Assembly: GCA_947497585.1 (NCBI GenBank)
Contig: CANMHG010000001.1
Coordinates: forward strand, 372,001-436,000
DNA from: an uncultured Bacillaceae bacterium
GTDB lineage: Bacteria > Bacillota > Bacilli > Bacillales > Bacillaceae_L
Length of the DNA: 64,000 bases
Direction of reading: 5' to 3'
Under the pieces are notes generated by a model, which had not been told where the DNA came from, searched no databases, and saw nothing but the letters and a program-made list of their open reading frames with translations. The translations under genes and the position numbers were made by a program. Of the stretch, positions 1 through 16,562 are shown piece by piece; position 1 is the stretch's first letter, and every line of letters begins with the position of its first letter.

Positions 1-245
1 AACGATGATGGGGACAGTAATATTTTATTTTACTTACGAAGCGAGTTAGGGACGGTGTGAGCCTGACTAAGGATAAAATATGAAGATCACCCTGGAGTTC
101 CTTTCTGAAAGTTAAGTAAGTTTAGGCGAATCATTCACGTTAAGAATGTTTGAGTGGGCTAATTATATTTTTTATTAGTCATTTAAGGGTGGTACCGCGA
201 GACCTTCTCGTCCCTTTTGGGATGTGAGGGTCTTTTTGTATTTTA
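1..245 (+). promoter_or_regulatory. T-box riboswitch (tRNA-Ile) upstream of ileS
   Basis: Leader that senses uncharged tRNA and controls ileS by antitermination. The canonical T-box sequence with AAGGGTGGTACCGCG lies at 185-199; its TGGT bulge (190-193) fits the ACCA end of a tRNA whose discriminator is A. An ATC triplet at 86-88, in a GAAGATCACC specifier-loop context, reads as an isoleucine codon. The terminator arms are 201-213 and 220-232, followed by a T run; the T-box strand is the alternative antiterminator partner. The first bases of the window (AACGATGATGGGGACAG) look like a typical T-box 5' start, so the promoter lies just outside the window. Class and specificity are clear; exact stem borders are inferred. 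Confidence 0.95.
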
Positions 246-335
246 AAAATTATGTATGTTTCATTATTGTTGATAATAAATGATTATTTTTGGCAATGAT
301 GAAAGTGAAACCAAAGTTGGAGGAGAAATGTTTTT

Positions 336-3101
336 ATGGAGTACAAAGATACGTTATTAATGCCTAAAACCGAATTCCCGATGCGTGGAAATCTACCAAA
401 CAGAGAGCCACAGTTGCAAACTAAGTGGGAAGAAATGGATATTTATAAAAAGGTACAAGAGCACACGAAAGATCGCCCATTATTTATTTTACATGATGGC
501 CCTCCATATGCTAATGGGGATATCCACATGGGGCATGCTCTAAATAAAATTTTGAAGGACTTTATTGTTCGTTATAAATCAATGAGTGGATTTTGCGCTC
601 CGTATGTTCCAGGTTGGGACACACACGGATTACCAATAGAAACAGCTCTTACAAAAAATAAAAAAGTTAACCGTAAAGAAATGTCGGTTGCTGAATTTAG
701 AAAGCTATGTGAAGAGTATGCTTATGAACAAATAAATAGTCAACGTGAACAGTTTAAACGTTTGGGTGTTCGAGGAGACTGGGATAATCCATACATTACG
801 TTAAAACCTGAATATGAAGCACAACAAATAAAAGTCTTCGGTGACATGGCAAAAAAAGGGTACATTTATAAAGGATTAAAACCTGTATATTGGTCTCCTT
901 CAAGTGAATCAGCACTAGCTGAAGCAGAAATTGAATATCAAGATAAGCGCTCAGCCTCTATCTATGTTGGCTTTGAGGTGAAAGACGGTAAGGGTGTTCT
1001 AGAAGGAAATGAGCAGATTGTTATCTGGACAACAACACCTTGGACTATTCCAGCTAACCTTGGGATTTCTGTACACCCTGACCTAGATTATAGTGTTGTT
1101 GAAGCTAGTAATAAAAAATATGTGGTAGCTACAGATTTACTTGAAAGTGTAACAAAAGAGTTTGAATGGGAAAATGTCTCAACCGTTAAAAAGGTAAAAG
1201 GAAAAGAGCTAGAAAACGTAATTGCTAAACATCCAATATATGGTCGCGACTCACTAGTGATGTGCGGAGAGCATGTTACTACAGAATCAGGTACTGGTTG
1301 TGTTCATACAGCACCTGGCCATGGTGAGGATGACTTTATTGTTGGGCAAAAATATGGGTTAGATGTATTATGTCCTGTTGATGAAAAGGGATATATGACA
1401 TCTGAGGCTGAAGGGTTTGAAGGCCTATTTTATGATGAGGCAAATAAGCCAATCACTGAGAAATTGTCAGAGGTAGGTGCACTCTTAAAACTATCATTTA
1501 TCACCCACTCGTACCCACATGACTGGCGTACAAAAAAACCAACAATTTTCCGTGCTACTGCGCAATGGTTTGCATCCATTAAAGATTTCCGTAATGAATT
1601 ATTGGATGCAGTAAAAGAAACAAAATGGGTACCTGCATGGGGCGAGACTCGTTTATTCAACATGGTTCGTGACCGTGGTGATTGGTGTATTTCACGTCAA
1701 CGTGCATGGGGAGTACCAATTCCGGTATTTTACGGTGAAAATGGAACTCCTATTATCAATGATGAAACAATTGATCATGTATCAAATTTATTTAGAGAAT
1801 ATGGATCCAATGTTTGGTTTGAACGTGAAGCAAAGGATTTATTACCTGAAGGATTCACTCACGAGTCAAGTCCAAATGGAACATTTACAAAAGAACAGGA
1901 TATCATGGATGTATGGTTCGATTCTGGATCTTCACATCAAGCAGTGCTAGTCGAACGTGACGATTTACAGCGTCCTGCAGATTTATATTTAGAAGGTTCT
2001 GATCAGTATCGTGGTTGGTTTAACTCTTCTTTATCGACAGCTGTAGCAGTTACAGGTAAAGCACCATACAAAGGTATATTAAGTCATGGATTTGCTCTTG
2101 ATGGCGAAGGTCGAAAAATGAGTAAATCAATAGGTAATGTAGTAGTACCATCAAAGGTAATGAATCAGCTCGGAGCAGATATTCTTCGTTTATGGGTAGC
2201 ATCCGTTGATTATCAATCCGACGTTAGGGTTTCTGATAATATCTTAAAGCAAGTTGCTGAAGTTTACCGTAAAATTCGTAACACTTATCGTTTCTTACTA
2301 GGTAACTTAGCTGATTTTACTCCGGATCATGCACTAAATGTTTCAGAGCTTAGAGAAGTAGATCAATACATGTTAGTTAAATTAAATAAGCTTATCGCTA
2401 AGGTTAAGAAATCTTATGACAACTATGAATTTGCTGCTATTTTCCATGCTGTTCATAATTTCTGTACGATTGAATTAAGTTCTTTCTACTTAGATTTTGC
2501 CAAGGATGTACTGTATATCGAATCTGCTGACAATAAGGAACGTCGTGCAATCCAAACTGTGTTATATGAAACTTTGCTTGCGTTAACTAAATTAATGGCA
2601 CCAATCTTACCACATACCGCTGACGAGGTTTGGGAGCAAATATCTTTTGTATCTGAAGAAAGTGTTCAGTTAGTTGATATGCCTGAAGTAAAAACCATTA
2701 CAAATCAAGAAAATATTGAAGCAAAATGGGATTCATTTATGATCTTAAGAGACGATGTCCTAAAAGCACTAGAGGTGGCTAGGAACGAAAAGGTGATAGG
2801 TAAATCACTTAGTGCTCGTATTGTGCTATTCCCTAACGATAAAACGAAAGAATTATTGGTATCTGTTGAAGAAAACCTTCAACAACTATTTATAGTTTCA
2901 GGGTTTGAAATTGGTGGAAGCTTTAATGATGCACCTGAGAATGCACAAGATTTTGAAAATGTAAAAATAGTTGTTGATACTGCTACAGGGGATACATGTG
3001 AACGCTGTTGGGTTGTAACAGCAACAGTAGGTCAAGACGAAGATCATCCAACACTTTGTACTAGATGTGCAAATGTTGTGAATACGAGTTATCAATCATA
3101 G
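336..3101 (+). CDS. ileS: Isoleucyl-tRNA synthetase
   Basis: Class I aminoacyl-tRNA synthetase that charges tRNA-Ile in the cytoplasm. The 921-residue length is normal for the bacterial type. Visible motifs are the HIGH signature as HMGH (64-67), an editing-domain segment [16 protein letters not shown] in the first half, and KMSKS at 594-598. A C-terminal zinc knuckle has cysteines at 888, 891, 908 and 911. The ATG at 336 follows a GGAGGAG ribosome site at 319-325. An ATG at 328 is out of frame and closes after ten codons. The gene is monocistronic as far as can be seen, with a T-box in front and a hairpin terminator behind. Confidence 0.98.
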   Translation: MEYKDTLLMPKTEFPMRGNLPNREPQLQTKWEEMDIYKKVQEHTKDRPLFILHDGPPYANGDIHMGHALNKILKDFIVRYKSMSGFCAPYVPGWDTHGLPIETALTKNKKVNRKEMSVAEFRKLCEEYAYEQINSQREQFKRLGVRGDWDNPYITLKPEYEAQQIKVFGDMAKKGYIYKGLKPVYWSPSSESALAEAEIEYQDKRSASIYVGFEVKDGKGVLEGNEQIVIWTTTPWTIPANLGISVHPDLDYSVVEASNKKYVVATDLLESVTKEFEWENVSTVKKVKGKELENVIAKHPIYGRDSLVMCGEHVTTESGTGCVHTAPGHGEDDFIVGQKYGLDVLCPVDEKGYMTSEAEGFEGLFYDEANKPITEKLSEVGALLKLSFITHSYPHDWRTKKPTIFRATAQWFASIKDFRNELLDAVKETKWVPAWGETRLFNMVRDRGDWCISRQRAWGVPIPVFYGENGTPIINDETIDHVSNLFREYGSNVWFEREAKDLLPEGFTHESSPNGTFTKEQDIMDVWFDSGSSHQAVLVERDDLQRPADLYLEGSDQYRGWFNSSLSTAVAVTGKAPYKGILSHGFALDGEGRKMSKSIGNVVVPSKVMNQLGADILRLWVASVDYQSDVRVSDNILKQVAEVYRKIRNTYRFLLGNLADFTPDHALNVSELREVDQYMLVKLNKLIAKVKKSYDNYEFAAIFHAVHNFCTIELSSFYLDFAKDVLYIESADNKERRAIQTVLYETLLALTKLMAPILPHTADEVWEQISFVSEESVQLVDMPEVKTITNQENIEAKWDSFMILRDDVLKALEVARNEKVIGKSLSARIVLFPNDKTKELLVSVEENLQQLFIVSGFEIGGSFNDAPENAQDFENVKIVVDTATGDTCERCWVVTATVGQDEDHPTLCTRCANVVNTSYQS

Positions 3102-3127
3102 AAATTGTTTTTTCTCATAAAATAAAA

Positions 3128-3162
3128 CAAAGGAAACTCGCTAGAGGCGGGTTTTCTTTCAT
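3128..3162 (+). terminator. Intrinsic terminator after ileS
   Basis: Hairpin AGGAAACTCGC / GCGGGTTTTCTT with a short TAGAG loop region, followed by a T-rich tail. It lies 27 bases after the ileS stop. Confidence 0.7.
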
Positions 3163-3384
3163 TTTAATTGATAAAAATTGCTTTGAATTTTTTTCATTAG
3201 TCTTGTCTGCCGACACATAACAAATCATTCTTGCGTATATTTTCATTGAACGACTTATAAGGCTGTTTATTTTATGAAGAGCTTTAAAGGAAAAACTTGT
3301 GGGCTTTTAAAGATATTGTTTTCGGTTACACTATCACTACTAACAGATCAGCGTTAATCAAAAGCATTACAAGGAGGCGTTCGA

Positions 3385-3747
3385 ATGAACGGTCAATATG
3401 CAGAGATTAAAGCAGAATTACTTATGATGAAAGACGAACTTCAAACAAGACTTTTTTCCCATTCCGCATATTATGAAATGAGTGCTGAATTAGGCTATGA
3501 AGGTGATAATAGTGATAAAGAAAAAATTATCTTGCATCATGTAAAGGAAGATTTACAGGATGTTCAGTTAGCACTTTGGAAAATTGAAAATGGTAAGTAT
3601 GGTGTCTGTGAGGAAACAGGAGAAGAGATTCCCCTTGAAAAATTAAATGTACTTCCAACTGCAAGAACGATCTATGATTTTGCTTATAGTTATTTTTATC
3701 AAAAAACCGCATATCCCCAAACGTATGATCCTCAATTAACACATTAA
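3385..3747 (+). CDS. ylyA: YlyA, DksA/TraR-like RNA-polymerase-associated protein
   Basis: A 120-residue protein in the position of B. subtilis ylyA, between ileS and lspA. The layout is DksA/TraR-like: a helical N-terminal half (about 1-70, rich in charged heptads) and a C-terminal segment (KIENGKYGVCEETGEEIP) that matches the DksA/TraR zinc-finger region. Only one cysteine (in GVCEETG) remains of the four zinc ligands, so the finger is probably degenerate. In B. subtilis YlyA is known as a late-sporulation, sigma-G-dependent protein that binds RNA polymerase; transfer of that role here is inference. Start ATG 3385 has AGGAGG at 3371-3376. I could not identify a convincing sigma-G promoter in the 283-base gap upstream. 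Confidence 0.8.
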   Translation: MNGQYAEIKAELLMMKDELQTRLFSHSAYYEMSAELGYEGDNSDKEKIILHHVKEDLQDVQLALWKIENGKYGVCEETGEEIPLEKLNVLPTARTIYDFAYSYFYQKTAYPQTYDPQLTH

Positions 3748-3777
3748 CAGAAGTGAGTTTATCACTTCTGTTTTTCA
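3748..3777 (+). terminator. Intrinsic terminator after ylyA
   Basis: ACAGAAGTGA / TCACTTCTGT hairpin with a TTT tail, directly after the ylyA stop. Confidence 0.75.
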
Positions 3778-3805
3778 TTGTACGGTGAAATTAAAACGAA
3801 CTTCA

Positions 3806-3835
3806 TTGTGTATGTAGACTAACTTGTGCTAAAAT
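3806..3835 (+). promoter_or_regulatory. Probable sigma-A promoter for lspA-rluD
   Basis: TTGTGT (3806-3811), an 18-base spacer and TAAAAT (3830-3835), 38 bases before the lspA start and downstream of the ylyA terminator. Confidence 0.5.
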
Positions 3836-3873
3836 TCTAAAGGTACATAAAATGTTAAGATGGGGGTACATTT

Positions 3874-4341
3874 GTGATTTATTATTTAATCGCATTAGTC
3901 ATTATTGTCTTTGATCAAATAACAAAATGGGCAATTGTTACATACATGTCACTTGGTGAAAGTATAACTGTAATTGAAAATTTCCTTTACATTACTTCTC
4001 ATAGGAATCGAGGGGCAGCCTGGGGTATATTACAGGGCCAGATGTGGTTTTTTTACATTGTTACGTTAATCGTAGTCGTTATTCTTGTAGCTTATATTCA
4101 AAAGCTGCCTAAAGATCAGCGTATAATGGGTTATGCACTGGGTTTAATGCTTGGTGGAGCAATTGGTAATTTTATCGACCGTATTTTCCGAAAAGAAGTT
4201 GTAGATTTTATAAATACATACATTTTCACATACGATTTCCCTATTTTCAACATCGCAGACTCAGCATTAGTTGTAGGAGTCGGTATCATTTTAGTATTAA
4301 CATTGTTTGAAGGGAAATTTAAAGAAGGAGAAAGTAAATGA
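3874..4341 (+). CDS. lspA: Lipoprotein signal peptidase II
   Basis: Membrane aspartyl protease that removes the signal peptide from diacylglyceryl-modified prolipoproteins. The 155-residue protein has four hydrophobic segments (about 1-20, 60-80, 88-105 and 130-148) and the two catalytic aspartates, D102 in NFIDRIF and D129 in FNIADS. It starts with GTG at 3874 behind a GGGGG ribosome site (3862-3866). The last codons overlap the start of rluD by four bases (ATGA), so the two genes are translationally coupled. Confidence 0.97.
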   Translation: MIYYLIALVIIVFDQITKWAIVTYMSLGESITVIENFLYITSHRNRGAAWGILQGQMWFFYIVTLIVVVILVAYIQKLPKDQRIMGYALGLMLGGAIGNFIDRIFRKEVVDFINTYIFTYDFPIFNIADSALVVGVGIILVLTLFEGKFKEGESK

Positions 4342-5252
4342 ATCAAATCGAGTTAATTATACAACAAGAACAACAAGGTGATCGAATTGACAAAGCAGTT
4401 TCTGCAATCAACAATGAATGGTCAAGAACTCAAGTACAACAATGGATTAAAGAAGGACAAGTTATAGTTAATGGAAAAGAAATAAAGCCTAACTATAAAG
4501 TGACAGATGGGGATCACATCATTGTTACAATCCCAGATCCTGAAGAACTTGATGTCCTAGCTGAAGAAATGAATTTAGACATTTACTATGAAGATAGTGA
4601 TGTACTGGTTGTAAATAAACCGAGAGGGATGGTCGTACATCCAGCGACCGGTCATTTGTCTGGTACGTTAGTAAATGGGTTAATGGCTCATTGTAAAGAT
4701 CTTTCCGGTATTAATGGAGTGTTAAGACCAGGAATTGTGCACCGTATTGATAAAGACACTTCGGGCCTCCTTATGGTTGCAAAAAATGACTTGGCACATG
4801 AATCATTAGTAAATCAATTGGTCAAAAAAACAGTTACTCGAAAATATAAGGCAATTGTGCATGGTATAATTCCACATGATCATGGTACTATTGATGCTCC
4901 TATTGGAAGAGATAAACGAGACCGCCAAAGTATGACTGTAACAGATGAAAATAGTAAAGAAGCTATAACACATTTTAATGTTATAGAGCGTTATAAAGAT
5001 TTTACATTTGTTGAATGTCAATTAGAAACTGGGAGAACTCATCAAATTCGTGTTCATATGAAATACATTGGATATCCCCTGGCTGGTGACCCTAAATATG
5101 GTCCTAAGAAAACACTGTCGATTGATGGCCAAGCTTTACATGCGGGAGTTTTAGGTTTTATCCATCCAAGAACGAGTGAGTATTTGGAATTTGAAGCTCC
5201 TTTACCTGAGGAGTTTAAAAATCTCCTGACTTTATTGAAAAATCGTAGTTGA
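4338..5252 (+). CDS. rluD: RluD-family 23S rRNA pseudouridine synthase (YlyB)
   Basis: Converts specific uridines of large-subunit rRNA to pseudouridine. 304 residues: an N-terminal S4 RNA-binding domain (about 12-75) followed by the RluA/RluD catalytic domain. The catalytic signature [11 protein letters not shown] (about 135-145) contains the active aspartate, and [10 protein letters not shown] is seen further on. Sites modified cannot be read from sequence; the RluD name is by family and by position (ylyB in B. subtilis). The stop codon (5250-5252) lies inside the -35 box of the pyr promoter. Confidence 0.92.
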   Translation: MNQIELIIQQEQQGDRIDKAVSAINNEWSRTQVQQWIKEGQVIVNGKEIKPNYKVTDGDHIIVTIPDPEELDVLAEEMNLDIYYEDSDVLVVNKPRGMVVHPATGHLSGTLVNGLMAHCKDLSGINGVLRPGIVHRIDKDTSGLLMVAKNDLAHESLVNQLVKKTVTRKYKAIVHGIIPHDHGTIDAPIGRDKRDRQSMTVTDENSKEAITHFNVIERYKDFTFVECQLETGRTHQIRVHMKYIGYPLAGDPKYGPKKTLSIDGQALHAGVLGFIHPRTSEYLEFEAPLPEEFKNLLTLLKNRS

Positions 5253-5277
5253 CAAATTTCGATTATTTTATTATGAT
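5249..5277 (+). promoter_or_regulatory. Sigma-A promoter of the pyr operon
   Basis: TTGACA (5249-5254), a 17-base spacer and TATGAT (5272-5277). The -35 box overlaps the rluD stop codon. Transcription should begin near 5284, so the leader is about 170 nt. Confidence 0.85.
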
Positions 5278-5283
5278 TTCTAT

Positions 5284-5415
5284 AGTTAAATATGAACCTT
5301 TAACACAGTCCCGTGAGGCTGAGAAGGAAGCGGAGCAAGATAACAAATAGGATTGCTGTATCTATTTGTTTATGTGCAAAATCCAAACCCTCTCACCAAT
5401 GGTGAGAGGGTTTTT
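5284..5415 (+). promoter_or_regulatory. PyrR attenuator 1, pyrR leader
   Basis: The PyrR-binding (anti-antiterminator) core CAGTCCCGTGAGGCTG is at 5306-5321, matching the known PyrR target rule (AGUCCnGnGAGGCU). The terminator hairpin AACCCTCTCACC (5386-5397) / GGTGAGAGGGTT (5401-5412) is perfect over 12 bp and is followed by T residues. With UMP bound, PyrR stabilises the anti-antiterminator and transcription stops here. Confidence 0.93.
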
Positions 5416-5452
5416 CCGTTTTCTTATTATACAATAAGAATGTGAGGTGTAG

Positions 5453-6001
<549 letters not shown>

Positions 6002-6007
6002 TTCCTT

Positions 6008-6115
6008 TTAAGCTAGTCCTGAGAGACTAACAAAGGTGGAGAAGTAATTCTTGCTACATGAAGCAGGGTTACATCACCTCTTTGTGCCTTAAAAGTCACG
6101 AAGAGGTTTTTTTAT
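6008..6115 (+). promoter_or_regulatory. PyrR attenuator 2, pyrR-pyrP intergenic
   Basis: The PyrR-binding core CTAGTCCTGAGAGACTAA starts at 6013. The terminator arms CCTCTTTGTG (6077-6086) and CACGAAGAGG (6097-6106) are followed by seven T residues. An antiterminator strand around AAAGGTGGAG (6033-6042) can compete for the 5' terminator arm. Confidence 0.92.
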
Positions 6116-6192
6116 AACCTCCACATTGAAACTAACAAGCATGGATTAAATCACAGATAAAAGAGACGATATATAATGAGGAGGAATTACAA

Positions 6193-7518
6193 ATGAGTAC
6201 AAAAGAAGAAAAAGTACTTTTAGATGTAGAAGATGTTCCATCAATGGGTAAATGGTTACCTTTAAGCTTACAGCACCTTTTTGCGATGTTCGGTGCAACA
6301 ATTTTGGTGCCATACTTAGTAGGACTAAGTCCGGCAGTCGCATTAATTTCAAGTGGATTAGGTACAATTGCCTTCTTATTAATTACAAGAGGTCAGGTTC
6401 CAGCATATCTTGGTTCTTCCTTCGCCTTTATTGCACCGATCATTGCTGCACAAACAGTAGATGGTCCTGGTGCAGCGATGGTTGGAAGCTTTCTTGCCGG
6501 GTTAGCATATGGTGTAGTTGCATTAATTATAAAATTGGCAGGATATAAATGGGTAATGAAAATTCTCCCACCAGTAGTTGTTGGTCCTGTAATCATAGTT
6601 ATTGGACTTGGCTTAGCAAGTGTTGCAGTAGGTATGGCAATGTATGAAAATCCAGGAGCACCAGCTGGAGAGCTAGTTTATAGTTCAAAACATCTTATCG
6701 TAGCGTTAGTAACACTTGCGATCACAATTGTAAGTGCCATCTTCTTTAGAGGTTTCTTCGGTCTTATCCCTATCCTTGTTGGGATTGTAGGTGGATATCT
6801 GTTCGCAAGCTTTATGGGTCTTGTAGATTTAACTGGAATTGCACAGGCTCCTTGGATTGCAGCACCAGATTTCTTAATTCCATTTGTAAGTTACACACCT
6901 ACTATCTCGTGGGAGATCTTCTTACTAATGGTACCAGTTGCAATTGTTACAATCTCTGAACATATCGGGCACCAAATGGTTCTTGGAAATGTAGTTGGAA
7001 GAGACTATGTTAAAAAACCTGGTTTACACGTTTCAATTCTAGGAGACGGTGTGGCTACAATGATAGCAGCATTAATTGGTGGACCTCCTAATACAACGTA
7101 TGGAGAAAACATTGGTGTACTTGCTATCACAAGAGTGTACAGTATCTTTGTAATTGCTGGTGCAGCAGTTATAGCGATTTGCTTCGGATTTATTGGAAAA
7201 ATAACTGCATTAATTAGCTCGGTTCCTACACCGGTAATGGGTGGGGTTTCAATCTTGCTATTTGGAATCATCGCTTCGTCAGGTTTACGTATGCTAGTTG
7301 ATGGTAAGATTGACTTTGGTCTAAAACGTAACTTAATAATCTCATCTGTTATCCTAGTTATTGGAATCGGTGGAGCGTTCATTCATATCGGAGATAAGTT
7401 TGAACTACATGGAATGGCACTAGCCGCAATTCTAGGTATTATTCTAAATCTAGTTTTACCAGGAAAAGAACAAAATGGAGAAAATATAGACGAATTAGAT
7501 AAAGATTCAGCTGCATAA
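6193..7518 (+). CDS. pyrP: Uracil permease PyrP (NCS2 family)
   Basis: Proton-driven uracil importer of the inner membrane, of the NCS2/NAT family. The 441-residue protein is strongly hydrophobic with about 12-14 membrane segments. Family segments visible include SLQHLFAMFGATILVP near the N terminus, ISEHIGHQMVLG mid-protein and IGGPPNTTYGENIGVLA before the last helices. The start ATG has a strong GAGGAGG site (6178-6184). Placement between two PyrR attenuators means uptake is reduced when UMP is high. Confidence 0.97.
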   Translation: MSTKEEKVLLDVEDVPSMGKWLPLSLQHLFAMFGATILVPYLVGLSPAVALISSGLGTIAFLLITRGQVPAYLGSSFAFIAPIIAAQTVDGPGAAMVGSFLAGLAYGVVALIIKLAGYKWVMKILPPVVVGPVIIVIGLGLASVAVGMAMYENPGAPAGELVYSSKHLIVALVTLAITIVSAIFFRGFFGLIPILVGIVGGYLFASFMGLVDLTGIAQAPWIAAPDFLIPFVSYTPTISWEIFLLMVPVAIVTISEHIGHQMVLGNVVGRDYVKKPGLHVSILGDGVATMIAALIGGPPNTTYGENIGVLAITRVYSIFVIAGAAVIAICFGFIGKITALISSVPTPVMGGVSILLFGIIASSGLRMLVDGKIDFGLKRNLIISSVILVIGIGGAFIHIGDKFELHGMALAAILGIILNLVLPGKEQNGENIDELDKDSAA

Positions 7519-7529
7519 TATCACCTTTT

Positions 7530-9862
<2,333 letters not shown>

Positions 9863-9866
<4 letters not shown>

Positions 9867-10963
9867 AGCGTCAATTAATTTTAGAGGATGGCACGATATT
9901 TGTAGGAACAGGTTTTGGTAGTGAGGTTCAGTCAATCGGTGAGGTTGTATTTAATACAGGTATGACAGGCTATCAAGAAATTCTTTCAGACCCTTCTTAC
10001 TGCGGACAAATTGTTACATTAACTTATCCACTTGTTGGAAATTACGGAATTAATCGTGATGACTTTGAATCGATTACACCTGCCATTCAAGGCTTTATCG
10101 TGAAAGAAGTATGTGACCACCCATCTAATTTTAGAAGTCAATCATCATTAGATGAGTTTTTTAAAGCTAAAAATATTCCTGGTTTAGCTGGAATTGATAC
10201 TAGGAAGTTAACAAGAATAATTCGTCAGCACGGTACGTTAAAAGGTGCTATTTGTAGCATGGATGTTAATGTTCAAGAAGTTGTTGCTTCACTTCAAACT
10301 GTACATTTACCAACAGATCAAGTAAAACAAGTATCAACTAAAAGTGCCTATCCAAGCCCTGGCCGAGGTCATCGAGTAGTCCTAGTCGATTTTGGAATGA
10401 AGCATGGTATTTTGCGAGAACTTAACAAACGTAATTGTGACGTTATTGTAGTTCCATATAACGTAACTGCGGAGGAAGTTCTTCGTTTAAGCCCAGATGG
10501 AATTATGTTAAGTAATGGTCCTGGAGATCCTAAGGATGTTCCAGAAGCTATCGAGATGATCAATGGTGTAATTGGTAAGGTTCCTCTGTTTGGAATATGC
10601 CTTGGACATCAGTTGTTTGCACTTGCTGGTGGAGCTGATACAGAAAGATTAAAATTTGGCCATCGTGGATCAAATCATCCTGTTAAAGACCTAGCAACAG
10701 GTAAGGTTGCGATTACTTCACAGAACCATGGCTACACAGTAAACGAAGAGTCATTAAAAGATACTAGATTGACAGTAACACATGTCGCTTTAAATGATGG
10801 AACAATCGAAGGGTTAAAGCACTTTGACTATCCAGCATTCACTGTACAATACCACCCAGAAGCATCACCAGGTCCAGAAGATGCAAATCATTTATTTGAT
10901 CAATTTATTGACATGATTAAAACATCCAAGAAGGTAGGGGAAGAAGTATGCCAAAACGCGTAG
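9863..10963 (+). CDS. pyrAA: Carbamoyl-phosphate synthase, small (glutaminase) subunit, pyrimidine-specific
   Basis: Glutamine-hydrolysing subunit that supplies ammonia to PyrAB. 366 residues: an N-terminal CPSase small-chain domain and a C-terminal class I glutamine amidotransferase. The nucleophile is C246 in FGICLGHQ, and the catalytic His-Glu pair is in [13 protein letters not shown] 9863 overlaps the pyrC stop (ATGA) and has GAAGGGAAG upstream; a GTG at 9839 in frame lies too far into pyrC. It overlaps pyrAB by 16 bases. Confidence 0.97.
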
Positions 10964-13900
10964 ACATAAACAGTATTCTTGTAATAGGTTCAGGACCAAT
11001 CGTAATCGGGCAAGCAGCAGAGTTTGACTATGCGGGGACACAAGCTTGTGTTGCATTAAAAGAAGAAGGCTATAAAGTCATTTTGGTAAACTCAAACCCA
11101 GCAACAATCATGACAGATACTGAAATAGCAGATAAAGTCTATATTGAGCCATTAACGCTAGAGTTTGTTAGCCGAATTATTCGTAAAGAACGACCTGATG
11201 CTTTATTACCAACACTTGGAGGTCAAACTGGTCTTAATATGGCAGTTGAGCTTGCAAAATCAGGTGTGTTAGATGAATGTGGCGTAGAGATTCTTGGTAC
11301 TAAACTTTCGTCCATTGAACAAGCGGAGGACAGAGATTTGTTTCGTACGTTGATGAACACATTAAATGAGCCAGTTCCAGAAAGTGATATTATCCATACT
11401 CTTGAAGAAGCATTTTCATTCGTAGATAGTGTTGGATATCCAGTAATTGTTCGTCCTGCCTATACTCTAGGTGGAACTGGTGGTGGAATCTGTAGTGATG
11501 AAGTAGAACTTATTGAAATTGTCACAAGTGGATTAAAAAGTAGTCCAGTGACCCAATGTTTACTCGAGAAGAGTATTGCTGGTTTTAAAGAAATTGAATA
11601 TGAGGTTATGAGAGATTCGGCAGATAACGCAATCGTTGTGTGTAATATGGAAAACATTGATCCAGTCGGTGTGCATACGGGTGACTCAATCGTAGTAGCA
11701 CCTAGCCAAACAATGAGCGATAGAGAATACCAGATGTTACGTAATACATCTTTAAAAATCATAAGAGCATTAGGAATTGAAGGCGGATGTAACGTTCAGC
11801 TTGCACTAGATCCTTACAGCTTTAACTATTACATCATTGAGGTTAATCCTCGTGTAAGCCGATCTTCTGCTTTAGCGTCTAAGGCAACGGGCTATCCAAT
11901 TGCGAAATTAGCTGCAAAAATTGCGGTAGGCTTAACGCTTGATGAAATGATTAACCCGGTAACAGGGAAGACGTATTCATGTTTCGAACCAGCACTTGAT
12001 TATATCGTTACAAAAATTCCTCGCTGGCCATTTGATAAATTTGAATCTGCTAACCGTAGACTTGGAACGCAGATGAAGGCAACTGGAGAAGTAATGGCAA
12101 TTGGAAGAAACTTTGAAGAATCCATTCTTAAGGCAGTTCGCTCATTAGAATCCAATATTTATCATCTAGAATTAAAAGATGCTGCTTTAATTAGTGATGA
12201 GATTATTGAGAAACGTATTCGAAAAGCTGGAGATGAGCGCTTATTCTATATCGCTGAAGCATTACGACGTGGTATTACAATTGAGACCATTCATGAGTGG
12301 AGTGAAATTGATCTATTTTTCTTGCAAAAAATTGATAACATCATCTGTTTTGAATCTACAATCGTAGAGAATATCTTTGATATTGATGTATTATTACAAG
12401 CAAAAAGAATGGGCTTTGCAGACATAGCAATCTCTAAGCTTTGGAATTGTGAAGAGCGCGAGGTTTATGAGTTCCGTAAACAGGCTGGTCTTATGCCTGT
12501 GTATAAAATGGTAGATACATGTGCAGCGGAATTTGAATCATCCACTCCATATTATTATGGTACTTATGAAGATGAAAATGAATCGGTAGTAACAGAACGC
12601 GAAAGTGTTGTTGTATTAGGGTCAGGGCCAATTCGTATTGGCCAAGGCATTGAATTTGACTATGCAACGGTTCATTCAGTTTGGGCGATAAAAGAAGCGG
12701 GATATGAGGCGATTATCGTTAATAATAATCCTGAAACAGTATCTACTGACTTTTCTATCTCAGATAAGCTATACTTTGAACCTCTAACAATAGAAGATGT
12801 AATGCATATCATTGACCTAGAGCAACCAATGGGTGTAGTCGTACAATTCGGTGGTCAAACGGCTATTAATCTAGCAAGCGAATTATCCGCTAGAGGAGTT
12901 AAGATTCTTGGTACATCATTAGAAGACATGGACCGTGCAGAGGATCGTGATAAGTTTGAGCAAACATTAACAACCCTTGGTGTTCCCCAGCCAAAAGGAA
13001 AGACAGCAACATCTGTTGAAGAGGCGGTTGTTATTGCGGAATCGATTGGTTATCCAGTATTAGTTCGCCCATCCTATGTACTTGGTGGTCGCGCAATGGA
13101 AATCGTATACCAAACAGAAGAGCTTTTACACTACATGGAAAATGCAGTAAATGTAAACCCACAGCATCCAGTGTTGATTGATCGCTACTTAATCGGAAAA
13201 GAGATTGAGGTAGATGCGATTTCTGATGGAGATACAGTATTAATCCCAGGAATTATGGAACATATCGAGCGAGCAGGGGTCCATTCAGGAGATTCAATCG
13301 CAGTATACCCTCCACAGAGCTTGTCAGACGAAATAAAGAAGCAAATCGCAGAATATACAATATCTTTGGCAAAAGGTTTAAAAATTAAAGGCTTGCTAAA
13401 TATCCAGTTTGTTATTTCTAAGGGAGAGGTTCTTGTTCTAGAAGTAAACCCAAGATCAAGTAGAACGGTTCCTTTCTTAAGTAAAATAACTGGAATTCCG
13501 ATGGCTAATATCGCAACAAAAGTTATTTTAGGTACTAGTTTACAAGATTTAGGTTATACAACAGGACTATATCCTGAAAGTGAAGGTGTGTATGTAAAAG
13601 CTCCTGTGTTCTCTTTTGCAAAGCTACGAGGTGTAGATATTACACTTGGGCCTGAGATGAAGTCAACAGGAGAAGTAATGGGAAAAGATTCTACCTTAGA
13701 AAAAGCCCTTTACAAAGCCCTTGTTGCTTCAGGATATAAAATCCCAACTTACGGATCAGTACTATTAACTGTTGCAGATAAGGACAAAGAAGAAGCGCTA
13801 GACATTGCAAAACGTTTCCATACAATAGGCTATCGAATCTTAGCTACAAGTGGGACAGCAAGCTACTTAAGTCAAGCAAATATCCCAGCCCAAATTGTTA

Positions 13901-14156
13901 ACAAGATTGGTGCAGAAAAACCAAGCTTACTAGATGTTATCCGTAAAGGAGAAGCTCAGTTCGTAATCAATACCCTTACTAAAGGAAAACAGCCAGCTCG
14001 TGATGGATTTAGAATACGCCGTGAATCAGTTGAAAATGGTGTAGCTTGTTTAACGTCACTAGATACTGCAAAAGCAATATTAAGAGTATTAGAATCTATG
14101 ACTTTTTCAGCAGAATCAATGGCAACACATGCTAAAAAAACTGAGGTGGTTTACTC

Positions 14157-14160
<4 letters not shown>
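10948..14160 (+). CDS. pyrAB: Carbamoyl-phosphate synthase, large subunit, pyrimidine-specific
   Basis: Makes carbamoyl phosphate from bicarbonate, ammonia and two ATP. 1070 residues made of two homologous ATP-grasp halves, each opening with a similar loop ([19 protein letters not shown] near residue 12 and [19 protein letters not shown] near 556), followed by an oligomerisation region and a C-terminal MGS-like regulatory domain (about 930-1070). The start overlaps pyrAA and the ATGA end couples to pyrK. Membership of the pyr operon identifies it as the pyrimidine isozyme rather than an arginine one. Confidence 0.97.

Positions 14161-16558
<2,398 letters not shown>

Positions 16559-16562
<4 letters not shown>

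Noticed and set aside
328..360. A ten-codon frame ([10 protein letters not shown]) starting eight bases before ileS and out of frame with it
   Set aside because: The spacing to GGAGGAG is only two bases, too short for good initiation, and there is no conservation argument; ileS ATG 336 fits the family start.
3228..3260. Sigma-G promoter for ylyA (TGCGTATA region)
   Set aside because: No -10 element with correct sequence and spacing could be found by eye.
7005..7382. A 125-codon - strand frame inside pyrP, and similar long antisense frames in yloB, ffh, fakA and sdaAA
   Set aside because: These mirror the codon bias of hydrophobic or alanine-rich genes on the + strand; they lack ribosome sites and familiar domains.
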